A stretch of 64,000 nt of DNA, from the NCBI GenBank assembly GCA_028583405.1, contig CM053259.1, forward strand, positions 20,375,951 through 20,439,950. The letters are read 5' to 3'. This DNA comes from Pogonophryne albipinna (lineage: Eukaryota; Chordata; Actinopteri; Perciformes; Artedidraconidae). The notes under the pieces are model-generated. The model saw nothing but the letters and a program-made list of their open reading frames with translations, was not told the origin of the DNA and ran no database searches. The position numbers and the translations under genes were made by a program. This document shows, piece after piece, positions 37,063-47,587 of the stretch; positions within the stretch are counted from its first letter, which is position 1; each line of letters begins with the position of its first letter.

Positions 37063-40000
37063 TTACGCACTGTACTCAACCAGGGAGAAATTCTTCATGG
37101 CGCTGTCCAGTGTCACACCGGCCTCCTGCATTTCGTACCTACATGTAGATAGATAGATCTTTAATTTGTCATTGTACAGGTACAACGAAATTACAATGAA
37201 CTCAAGGTGCCAACACGCAACAACAAGACAATATAAAAACAACAAGACAATATAAAAACAACAAGACACTATAAAAACATGAAATGGGACTTTTTATAGT
37301 GTCTTGTTGTTTTTATATTGTCTTGTTGTTTTGGGCAAAACAAAGCAATAGAATCAGCTCTCTGTAAAACATCACATTCCTGCTACACCTGTATGAGTAG
37401 TGAACCTTCACATGCTGACTGACTCACCAGTCACAGGTGGAGACGGTGTAGTAGACGGGCAGCTGGGGGGTGTTGGAGAGGCAGCTGAACTCCTCCAGGC
37501 CACACACTCCCATGTTGGAGAAGCAGAGCCAGTCTCCCACACTGAGCTCAGGCAGCAGGCAGCGCTCCACCACCTGGTCCAGCTGATCCAGGGTCGGGCC
37601 CCACAGGCTGCTGGGAAACACTCCCTCCTCAGCGCACAGCGCATTCTGGTGAGGAGAAAACAGTGTCATTAAAACAGGCAACGATCTCTACAGTCTCTCA
37701 TGCACATGGTAAATGATACTATAAGAAAAGCTAAATCTATATGATTACAGACGGCAACAGAAGAAATTATTTGCAATACAATGACAAATAACAATAACTA
37801 ATGCATCAATATTTACAGACTGTATTCCTGTGGTAGCTAAAGAGGTTCTTTTTAAAACAACTAGAGCTGCTATCAGATTCATCATTCAGTCCAGGGTGCG
37901 GTTGACTCCTGGGTGGAAGGCCACTCACCTTGTGCACTGACGGGACAGCGATGGACTTCCCCAGCAGCTTGTGGCTGAATGGGCCATAAACACCCTCATT
38001 CATGTAGTACAGGAACTCGGTGTCTTCGTGGCTCACACCTGTGTAAATACAGTGTGCAATCAAGTCAGAGATACAGAAACATGCCTACAAACGGAATACT
38101 TGACCTCTGTTGGCTTTGTTATGATTATGCAACACTTCTATACAACACAGAGAAGCTGAGTAACTCACCTTGAGTGAGTCTGTCCCAGTGGCGGGTCTCC
38201 ACCTTTTTGCCGATCACGCTGACAGCCAAGCTGAAAGCTGAGGCCACGTAGAACCTGCCCGGCTGAGCCAACACTTGCACTCCGGACATGGGGGGAAAGT
38301 AAGCATCGAGGAGCGGCCTGACTGCAGACTCAACCTGCACACAGAAGGTTACAACACATGTGCACTTAGATGACATCTTTACCTTCAAGCTGTAATAGTT
38401 GCTAGTAGCATGGGATGCTGATGATATTGCTATAGCTTATGTTATATCATTTTGTATATTATTATATATCTACATGTCAAAGTGTTGCGTTTTCACTTGT
38501 GTACTCTTCAGTTAGGGGTTTATGTTTTGGGGCAAGTCTTTGCTGAACGTGTAAATTGATTGTTATTTGACAGTCTAATAAATGCATCCCACACATATCA
38601 CAGCCGTTTACCACTTACCTGTTGAAGCTGAAACTCTAAGCCGGTAAATCCACCACCAATGTCCAGGATGTTCATGTTGAAGCCCAGATCCGCCTGAACA
38701 GAAACAGCAAACAGTCAGTTTTTACCCTTAATGAAGCAGAAATTACAAGTGATAAAAGGGTATTCAGGATACAGGGGGAAAGGTCTCATATCTACTCAAT
38801 TCTACCAGATTAAACACTTTATAATGAAGATGTTTCCCCCCAGACTCACCCCCATGTCAAACACACAGCGGGCATCTGACAGAGCGTGGGTGTAGGCCTG
38901 CTGCAGGTCCTGGCAGGAGCTGGGGATGTGGAAGGTCACCCCCACCACCTGGACTCCAAGGTCCTTAGCGGCTTCCAGCAGGTGCCGACAGCTCTTCAGA
39001 GAGAAGCCAAAGGCCATGCTGGTCTCAGCCGCGTGGGCCTCAGTGGTCAACTGCAGCAGCAACCTGGAAGAGACAACAACAACAACAAATCAAATAAAGT
39101 ACATGAGCCAGAGATCAAAAGATAAATAAAACATCGATATAAGCAAAACTTGAAGTTTGTTTGACAGGAACAGCACCCAATTGTCTGTTTTATATATAGT
39201 TTAGAGTGCAGGTGGATTAAAAGCTAAGGGAAAGGGTTTGCTGCCTAATCGGATCACTTACTTTGCACTCGGGTGCAGGCGGGAAATCTTGGACAACTCT
39301 GCCTCGTTTTCACACACAAGATGCTGGACGTTGTTCTTGGCAGCGTACTTGATGAGTGCCAGCTGCTTGCAGACGCCTGATAGGATGATGCTTTCTGGGG
39401 GCACGCCCTGCTCCAGCACCAGGCTCACTTCAGTCTGCAGGAAAAAGGACACACGTTGAAGACATGGACACAACATCTAACAGACCCAACTCAACAATCA
39501 AAGGGATAATGAGTGTATTACAGAAATGGAAAAGCAGCAGAGAAGTAATCACTTGAGTGCTTGTAATGTCATTTCCCCAAATGTCAAATGCTTTCATGAG
39601 AGGATGAGGCACTGAGCCGTTTTAAAGACAAACGGAGCTACCTGAATTTGAATCTGTGATGTTTAAAGCTCACCTTGTTAGCACAAACGAAGCCCAGGCC
39701 CAAAGAGGCCAGCACCTCGATGACTGCTGGGCTGCGGTTGCACTTGACTGGGTAGTAGGGCTGGAGCCGGGGCACCGCACTCTGCCAGCACACATGCTTC
39801 CTCATCAGGGCACCGAGGTCACCCACCACAAACGCACTCTTCTCCACCTGGGAACACAAGAGGTGGTGAGGGCTGCACAGAGAGCAAAAAGCAACTGGCC
39901 AAACCAAAGTGTGCTGAAGACAGTACAGGAAAGCCATTTCAGGCATTTTGGGAATCTCTTGCACTTCAACCTAAGGACATTTAAAGGCTGGGCAGCAGAA

Positions 40001-40107
40001 CTTACCAGAGCCTGCTCACAGATGTGTCCGTCAATAACATTTTCAAGGGTCGCTCCTCCCTCCAGGAGTTCAACGATGTAGCTGGGATTGTCAGCAAGTC
40101 CTTTCAT
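37063..40107 (-). CDS. azin1: Antizyme inhibitor 1 (inactive ornithine decarboxylase paralogue)
   Basis: Nine coding exons on the minus strand: 40006-40107, 39674-39847, 39262-39434, 38850-39063, 38619-38693, 38169-38334, 37929-38038, 37428-37645 and 37063-37138. They sum to 1,308 nt, 435 residues (human 448). Order of motifs: [30 protein letters not shown] (Lys69 equivalent to the PLP-lysine of ODC), [67 protein letters not shown] and [17 protein letters not shown]. The tail matches AZIN1 rather than ODC or AZIN2. AZIN1 binds antizyme more tightly than ODC does, freeing ODC and raising polyamines. The ODC active-site Cys (WGPTC) is Leu here, in keeping with loss of catalysis. All junctions keep phase. 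Regulated by the upstream peptide annotated separately. Confidence 0.95.
37140..37335. repeat. Retroelement-tail-like repeat and AACAAGACAATATAAAA hairpin in the last azin1 intron
   Basis: A GATAGATAGATCTTTAATTTG stretch, with TTGTCATTGTACAGGTACAACGAAATT after it, is a widespread teleost repeat tail. Next come three tandem copies of CAACAAGACAATATAAAAA and, after a short spacer, their inverted counterparts (about 37217-37275 and 37289-37332), which can form a long hairpin. No coding role. It probably arose by an inverted duplication. Confidence 0.7.
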
Positions 40108-40559
40108 CTCAACCGTATTCCGTTAAGCCGACAATCATATAGAACAGATAAACAAGTCAAGGGGTCACGACTGAGCCAATGGGGTCCTGCCGGTATGCAA
40201 CAAATTGAAAAAATAGAGGGAGACACAAAAAAAACTTTAATAACACCATAATAAGCTTTGTTTTTGTTTGTTTTTCACAGATATGTAATCAGGCATCCAT
40301 ATGGCTGATTAACTAGTTGCATTTCCACTGTTTAGAACCAACAACTAGTCATTAATGACTTAGATTCCATTTGGGCACACAGATCAAGAACTCTACTTTA
40401 TTTATTGTATAATAATTAAATGTGTAAAGTCCACACACCCACTTGAGCTTTTATCAAAATCTACTAAACCCATATAAACATGTTTAATCACACCGTGGTT
40501 TGTATGCCAAATTCCACACAGGCCACAATCCGGCTGGACTTTGCTTCAGGTGTGTGTAG

Positions 40560-40660
40560 GTGCGTAATTCAATTCAATCTTTATTTCAGACTCAAGGTCC
40601 ATATCACATACAAAATGACAAGATACAAATCAATAAGCAAGCCAGGTGTTTGGTGTGTAA
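40560..40660. repeat. Teleost interspersed repeat tail in an azin1 leader intron
   Basis: AATTCAATTCAATCTTTATT followed by CAGACTCAAGGTCCATATCA resembles the common 3' tails of fish non-LTR elements. It is short, without coding sequence, and lies just 3' (on the minus strand) of the uCC exon. Confidence 0.45.
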
Positions 40661-40681
40661 AAGAGACACTGTGTCACTCAC

Positions 40682-41721
40682 ATGGACAAGTCAGGAGATG
40701 GACCTGTCCCACTATCAGCTAGGATCCCAAGGTGGCTCAGCGTTGAAGTCAAACTGCTCCCGGTATAGAGCGGCCCCTAGGCCCACTGGGTAGCGCTCAT
40801 ACACCTGTGCAGAGACAGGGGAGCCCTGAAGCACAAACACATGATATCAGATACAAATATATAAGAGTACACTGTACATAAAGGGAAAGACATGTATTAG
40901 GTATTTATCACAAGCAAAATCAAATGAAATGCAGTGTCATGGCTAGGCGTGAGAGTCATTTTGATTATTATGTCATTACCACTATTATCTATGGTTTCAC
41001 ATTTGTTGTCACCGAGGTCAAAACTTCACCAGCGTAATAGATAGCAACTCTCGCGGCCGTTTACGTGACACCTAGTATATTATTATTATTATTATTATTA
41101 AATATTATCTATGCCAACTGTGTATAATCGGAAATACTACACTACACATTATGTCATACTTGTCTATGAATTAAACACGCGTGTGTTGTTATGCAAATGT
41201 TGTCACACATTGACAATTGAGATATTGTTATTATTATTATTAATAATGCACTGAGTCAGGAAAACAAACATGAAACGTTAAACCAGACTCTAGTTATTAA
41301 CAGTGAAGCTGTCAAAGTGAAGCTGCATGGAGCACAGGAAACGCCATGGAGAGGAAACAGAGATATTCTGGGCTCAGAGAGCTGCTAATGCAAGCACGTC
41401 GAAGGAAGCTTATATTAGCATTCTGTTATAACCCTCAAACAAACCCAAATACGGACATAAAATAATTTGAAACATTTTGGGTGAACGCTCATATCGTTTG
41501 ATAATATACTAATACAAATAGATCCAACATTAAGACATTTCAAGTGACACATAATCCAATGAATCGGCCTGTCATGTATGGCTCAGAAGGGAGAAAGAGC
41601 AGCCCGCCATGTTACGTCCGCCCGCTGAATCCAAGCAACTCAACCGAAAGTGTTTCGCTTTACTTACGTGAGATAACGGCCAGAATGATTCGGAAAATCG
41701 TCTTCTCTTTTTCGGCGGAAT
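40682..41721 (-). promoter_or_regulatory. azin1 conserved upstream ORF (uCC), ATT start, PPW motif
   Basis: Two leader exons on the minus strand: one ending at 41668 (CAC|GTAAGT) and 40682-40825 (TTCAG|GGC ... CCAT|GTGAGT). A single frame crosses the junction: ATT at 41721-41719, 18 codons to ...FWPLSH, then GSPVSAQVYERYPVGLGAAL and ...FNAEPPWDPS, with TGA at 40717-40715. That makes 54 codons without an ATG. In vertebrate AZIN1 mRNA a conserved upstream peptide starting at AUU and containing a Pro-Pro-Trp pause motif is known to repress AZIN1 translation when polyamines are high. The frame, the PPW near the end and the absence of an in-frame ATG all fit. The main ATG lies one exon further on, at 40107. 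Confidence 0.85.
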
Positions 41722-41900
41722 TTTCAAAGAGTAGTGGGCCCAACGATGTAAGAAAGAAAGAGGGCCGTTGTTGATGCCATATGGTAAAATGACGGACTTT
41801 GGTCGGCTGAATAGCGTCTTCTCTCTCTGCTGATGGTGGTGGAGGACTGGAGCTCAGCAGAGGAAGTGGGAAAAGGTAATCAACTGCCATGGGCGGGGCC
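41669..41900 (-). promoter_or_regulatory. azin1 promoter and start of first leader exon
   Basis: Upstream of the ATT codon on the minus strand the leader is pyrimidine-rich, with AGAGAGAAGACGCTATTCAG near 41820 and a GGCGGGGC-type GC box (41891-41900). No upstream ATG lies in the uCC frame. The exact start site is not fixed by the sequence. Confidence 0.45.
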
Positions 41901-44900
41901 TATCGTCAGTTCCACCATTCAGCTTTCTTCCTTTCTGTGAACATACCACCAAATAAGTATTTCCGAATATCTCACAGGCCGCGGTAAGTCTGTGATGTTT
42001 ATTCTGGTTACATAAGCGCAAACTTTTCCGTAGATGGCCAGTCGTCACAGTCAATCAGTCAAGACTACCGCTGCTCCAGATGCTTGTGTAGGAAAATTAA
42101 AACCAAGAGACACGTTTGTGTTTACATGTGTGTGTCACTATCCCCTTCAGCGAGTTATGTGAAGGTTTTTGGTTATAACTTGTGACGTTTTCCCCTTATT
42201 TATGTAGTTATTTTTCTTTTAATTCATCTATTTTACATTTTACAAAATTATACCTATATATGGTATACTATTTTTTTGTGTGTTCAGAGTAATACTGCTC
42301 TTTAAAAATACTCCTGTTCAAGTTAAAGTCCCTCATTTAAGATATTACTAAAAGTAAAAAAATACCAATCTGACAGGTAGGCCTATATAAAGTAGTAAAG
42401 TTAAAGTACATTTTGAATTCATGAAAATAATGGGTCCTTTCAGAGGGTTATATTATTTACAACATATATAAATAAATAAAAAAGTCATTTGTCAATAATG
42501 GAGATAAAGCTAAAATGAACTGCACTGTACACAATGGTGTGGCACTTTCATAATAAAGGAAAGCCAAAAACATACAAAATGTGCTTCTGCCTATAGGTGG
42601 TTGATATGTTGACCCTATTTCTTTCTGCTTTGTGGAATCTGGGGGATTAAGATTCAACAGCTTGTTGAACTTTTGGTTTTAGACCTTGAGGTAAACTTTG
42701 TCAACCAAGATAATTGAATGTTTTCTGAAATGAAGCTTGATCAGAAGTAATTAATTTTGAGAATTGTATCTTGTCAACATGGTGGTCAGGAGTTCAGTAC
42801 AACACTAAAAAACTGGCACAGAAACTCAGCCTGCAGCTATCATATTAGTCGTATGACTTGTGTGTCTGTGACACTGGAGCAACACGCTGCATGGCTTCAT
42901 TTGTGTGTCTGTCCTATAGCTCATATCTTTGTTTTATGACAGTCACTCTGAGGGACACTGTGTTCACAAAAAAAAACATGGCCCAGAGAATCTTTCAGTC
43001 TTAACAACAAGAAAAAGTCTTATATGAACGACATACTCATATTTTAAATGCTCTTAGAGGGCTAGCCTTATATATGTTTAGAGACCAAGTGACTACATTA
43101 AATGTATGGATTCATGCAGTTCAGTCGTGCTACTGGCCCTGAGGTACAAACTACAGGAATAGCTAATAAAATTGGGCCATACAGTTCACATTTCTGAGAA
43201 ACACGATTTCAGTTAGAACTGGCTTCTAAATCAATTTGGAGCTGGGACATTCAATTCAAGGCTTGTTTGGAAAGTAATGGTGTGTAATGTTCTATAAACA
43301 CAAGATAAATTGCTGCACCCACAAGTCATAGACAAATACAAATAAAAACAAGGTGTGCAGTAGAGAAGGGAAATACATTAATATATTTTTTATAAAAATC
43401 ATTATTATATTCTAATAATCATTGATTGTGCCTTTTTAGATTTATATTTGTTTTTTTCTTCAGCTTTAGTTTACAGAATTATGATTGTGCAGGTAAAGTT
43501 ATCAAGGTTGGTAAACATTTAAGCTTGTTTATTATTTTAAGTGGACATGCTGTTCCAATGATAAACACCAGCATTTTCAATAACGCAACACAATGAAAAT
43601 ACATTTAAAAATACATGTGCTTCAAGGTTCACCTCGGGGTCCACGAGGACGGGACTAAATTACATGTTGTGCTTCAGTTCCGCTGAGTTCAGTTAAAAGC
43701 CTTGACTGTCATCAGGAAGGAAACTCAATTTGCCCGGAGTAAAATATATAAACAACCAGCTGCATGAATAATCAATTCTATATACTTCCAGCATACCAAG
43801 AAATCCAAAATAAAACTTTTATCTATCAACAAAGAGTTTTGTCACACAACTTATTTGGAGATGTATCCACAAGTATCAGCACATTTGTACTAGTTTCTGT
43901 ATACAAGACAGGTGACAAGTACCAATACATTATCAGTACACTAATGCTCAAAACATTTTGTCAGTATTACATCGTTTTTAACCCTAGATTAATCAAGAAA
44001 GACTTAAGTTAATTCTAGTGTAACATGTATGGCAGTGTACTGTATTACCTTACAATAGGCCTTTTACACAACACACATTTGGAATCGTCACAGTGGTAAT
44101 TGACATTAATTTGAATTATTCACATAGTTTTGGCTTGCTTCCTTTGACTTGTCTTCAGGGAATAAGGCCTATTCTCCTTTTTAAACTCTCAAAATGTTGT
44201 TTGTGTCAGTCTAATACAGTACAGCACTAGCCAGGATTGTGTGTTACATTATTTCTAACTCTAACAGCCTTAACTCAACAATTTGAAACATGTCAACAGT
44301 CCTGTGAGACAGTTTTTGTAAAGTACCTTTGAAAGCAGCTGTACCAGTCCTCTCTGATTTGAATGTTTGGTTTTCGTTCTTCAAATGCAGCATTCCAAAT
44401 CCTACATTGTTTTACCATGTCCTTTCAGTATAGGCTACTGCAGATGCCATTACAAAGTATGTAGTTACTGTTGCATGCAGTATGAAAAACACTTGAACAT
44501 TCTCAGTCATAACACTGAGCTTTGACCTTCGACCATTTTGCTAATACAGTATATCCCCTGTGCAAACAATTGTTGGTCATATTAGTCAGAAAAGCATGTT
44601 GTCTTCTATACTACGCGACATCACGCTGGTATATTTGGTAAACTGCATTTGATTGAGGCTACTGTGTATTGAGACATACACCATTTGTTCCCCTGTGTTA
44701 CTAAACAGTAAAGTAATAGGAGCATTGGAGAGCACAGTTTGATTCACTGTCACCCAAAGGCTGTGATTCCTATTTCAGGTCGTTACACATGACCAGAAGA
44801 GGGCGACATTGAGCGGTATTTGCTGACTGAGCTGTCAAAACAAACACTTCCTTCAAGGACTGTCGGAAATAGCTATAATGCTGCTGTAGGAAAACAAAAC

Positions 44901-45212
44901 GGAGCAGCTGATATGAACCTTTCCAATTTAAAATAAAAGTCGGTTTTCTTCAATCTGTTGACACATTTTTTTACAGATTACTGCGCATCTTGCTTTCCAG
45001 AATTGCTGATTTGTGTTGCATTCCAGGAAACTATGCGGTCTTGTAGGTTGCACTCAACATATTGGTAATATTCCTACTTTATATATACTGCAGCTATATT
45101 TTTTAAATGTACACATTGTATGTTTGTTGAATGATTAAGTAAAAAGTAAAAATGCCTTTAAATGCCTTCCAACCGCTCAATCATTACTATCTCCGACTTT
45201 ATTTTCAGACAC
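41901..45212. other. Intergenic region between the divergent genes azin1 and atp6v1c1
   Basis: About 3.3 kb without a supported gene. A+T-rich, with no repeat termini that I recognise and only short ORFs without splice context. A motif block at ~44740-44890 (CAGAAGAGGGCGACATTGAG) is mildly GC-richer, and nothing else stands out. Confidence 0.5.
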
Positions 45213-45215
45213 TGG

Positions 45216-45995
45216 GGCCCTTTCTCATTTAATCAAATCCCCCTCCTCGACTCCTCGACTCCTCGGTCCTCCGGTCGTGACCCGGAAATGAATTTCAGCG
45301 CGCCATGTTGAAGGACATCTCATTTCTCTAAATGCACTTCGAGGACCGAGCATCGAGCATCGAGGAGGCTCTCTGGAGGAGCTATAACCGAGGATACACT
45401 GATGGGTCCTCCACGGTCCTCCACGGCTCCTTCGTGGATGCATTTCCGGCAACAGAGATGTTTCAAAGAGTCGTGACGCACGGCCGGACTGATCTCAGCC
45501 AATGACAGCTCTGCATGCATCCCCTGGATATTATTTTATTAACTGCTCTCATCGCGACGCGATGTTTCCAGAGAGAACAGCTGTGAGGTCCGTGCAGAAA
45601 GCAGAGCAGTGTGTATAATATATATCACTCAGTATAACAGGCCTACTCTCTTTATTTGCTGTAGTTTAGTAGATATCTACAAACAAAGAGTCCATATTTT
45701 TCTAAAACCATTTAGTGCTTCACATAATAAAATACACAACGGCTGTTAGCTGTAGGTGCGTGTGTGTGGTACAGTGTGTGCGTAGATGCAGCGGACAGAC
45801 AGGTCTCAGTTGGTTTGGTGTCCTCTGCTTACTTTTAATACTTGTAAATAAAACTTTTGGCCCGTCATTTATTTTCCTCATTGTAGCGACCAGAGAGGGG
45901 GGGGGGGGATATATCCAGTCTCTGATAGTGTTACGTTATTATGAGAGTGCTCTGTTTGATTCTGAAATTGTATATATATGTATATAAATATATAC

Positions 45996-46034
<39 letters not shown>

Positions 46035-46320
46035 CGCATCTGTAGCCTGTTATTGTCTCATTATACCGCACTGTGAATGAATCAAAGTGGTCATGAACAC
46101 ATCTGTCCATCAGACAGAGGGCTGCTGTGCCTCCTGTCATCATTAATGGACGTCTCTTTAAAATGACCGCTCAGAGGAGAGGAGTTCTCATTTCTCTAAC
46201 CGCCTGCTGCTTCCCCTCCTCGGCTCCTCGGCTCACATCTCCTGTGGGCGGGACTAAGTATCGAGGATAGGAATCGAGGAGGGGAGTCGAGGAGGGGAGT
46301 TAGATAAATGAGAAAGGGCC
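45216..46320. mobile_element. Harbinger-like MITE, 1.1 kb, with TGG target duplication
   Basis: The ends are GGCCCTTTCTCAT and ATGAGAAAGGGCC, flanked by TGG at 45213-45215 and 46321-46323. A 3-bp duplication and G-rich ends fit PIF/Harbinger. The subterminal parts hold repeated CTCCTCGACTCCTCG/CGAGGAGGGGAGTCGAGG words in inverted orientation. The centre has a run of G (~45897) and a TA/TG microsatellite (45968-46031). No transposase is encoded, and the short ORFs inside are incidental. Confidence 0.8.
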
Positions 46321-46323
46321 TGG

Positions 46324-46530
46324 ATGTCACAAAGACTTGTCGGTCACGTGAAGGCGCAGCAGCTTTTGCGCATGCGCAGAACAACCGTCCTGATCAGCTG
46401 ACTGTGAGATGCTGTGTTGAAGCACATTTGAGTCTTAAAGCTGTTATTTTATGTGGTGCCTATGGAAAGCTGTGACTCTTTAACTGAATTACACCGTGTG
46501 GACAAAACGCTGAAGCCATTAATCACATCG
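46324..46530 (+). promoter_or_regulatory. atp6v1c1 promoter and non-coding first exon
   Basis: GTCACGTGA at 46343-46351 matches the CLEAR/E-box bound by TFEB-type factors that co-activate V-ATPase and lysosomal genes. The perfect palindrome TGCGCATGCGCA at 46367-46378 is a consensus NRF1 site. A non-coding exon then runs to ATCG|GTAAGT (ends 46530). Coding begins in the next exon. The transposon at 45216-46320 ends 23 bp before the CLEAR motif, so everything further upstream has been displaced by 1.1 kb. Confidence 0.7.
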
Positions 46531-47587
46531 GTAAGTACGAAAATACACCGAATAATGACGTCGTGACAGCGTGAGACTGCGATGCAAACAAGCAAGCTAA
46601 CAGTGCATTCACCCATGTATTTTGGTATATTTTGCTCATTGAATCAGTCATTTGAAGGTCGAATGATTAAAGAGTCCAAGCTAAATACCAACAGTTCTCA
46701 GTGGTTTGCTTTTCATGGTGTTTAGGGTCTGTGTTGAGCATGTCCTCTGCAACACACACACACTGATCATATGACAGTAAATCAGCAGACCTGTCTGTCT
46801 CTACTGAGCTGTACTGATGCAAACAACCAGTGTGTGTGCAGTTTCCGTATAACTATCATAGGAACATAAATGTGAGGAAGGTCATGAATCAAAAGCATAA
46901 TGGAAGGCAAAAGAGGAACAAAGAGCTTCTTTAAAAAAAAAAAAATGACGTGGAGGAAGACTTCTGTGCATGTATTCTGAGCAGATATGGAAATTGTTCA
47001 TGCAACCAAGGGTACAAATAACATAAAATAAAGGGTTACAATTCAAAGTCATGCTTTTAAAATCAAAAGAGCTATAAAATATTCTGTAGGCTCCAAAGTT
47101 CTCTGCTTTCCTTTTTGACAGGAGAAAATATCTGTTTCCCATCATTTTGACTTGCCTAGGTCTTGTTTATGACATCTATAATCACACCATGTGATATTTC
47201 ATTATTAAAGATATACAGTGCAATCAATTAAACATCTTTGATTTACGTGTTGTTAGTTTTACATTATCAAGTTTGCTGATATGATGATCACTCTTTACTT
47301 TTTTTATCATGGTCTAAAGAAAATATTACGGGCGCATGTTTGTGCCCATAATCATTTGGCGGCTAGTAGTTGCATGTATAATATTTTGTTGTGATTTTGT
47401 AATACTTGTTGACAGTCAGTGGGGAAACTTTTCACTGACAAAACAACAAAACAATAATGCTTGAAAAATCAAAGTACTTAATGATGCAAAAGATTATTGA
47501 AACCAGACAACGGGACTCTTTCTCTTCCTTTATCCTCAGTGAATCTTTACATCAAACTCCCAGTAGACCAACCTCCTACCAGCAGCT

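Noticed and set aside
45225..45520. Coding ORFs inside the Harbinger-like element
   Set aside because: Short, overlapping in two frames, and made of the repeated CTCCTCGA words of the element's ends.
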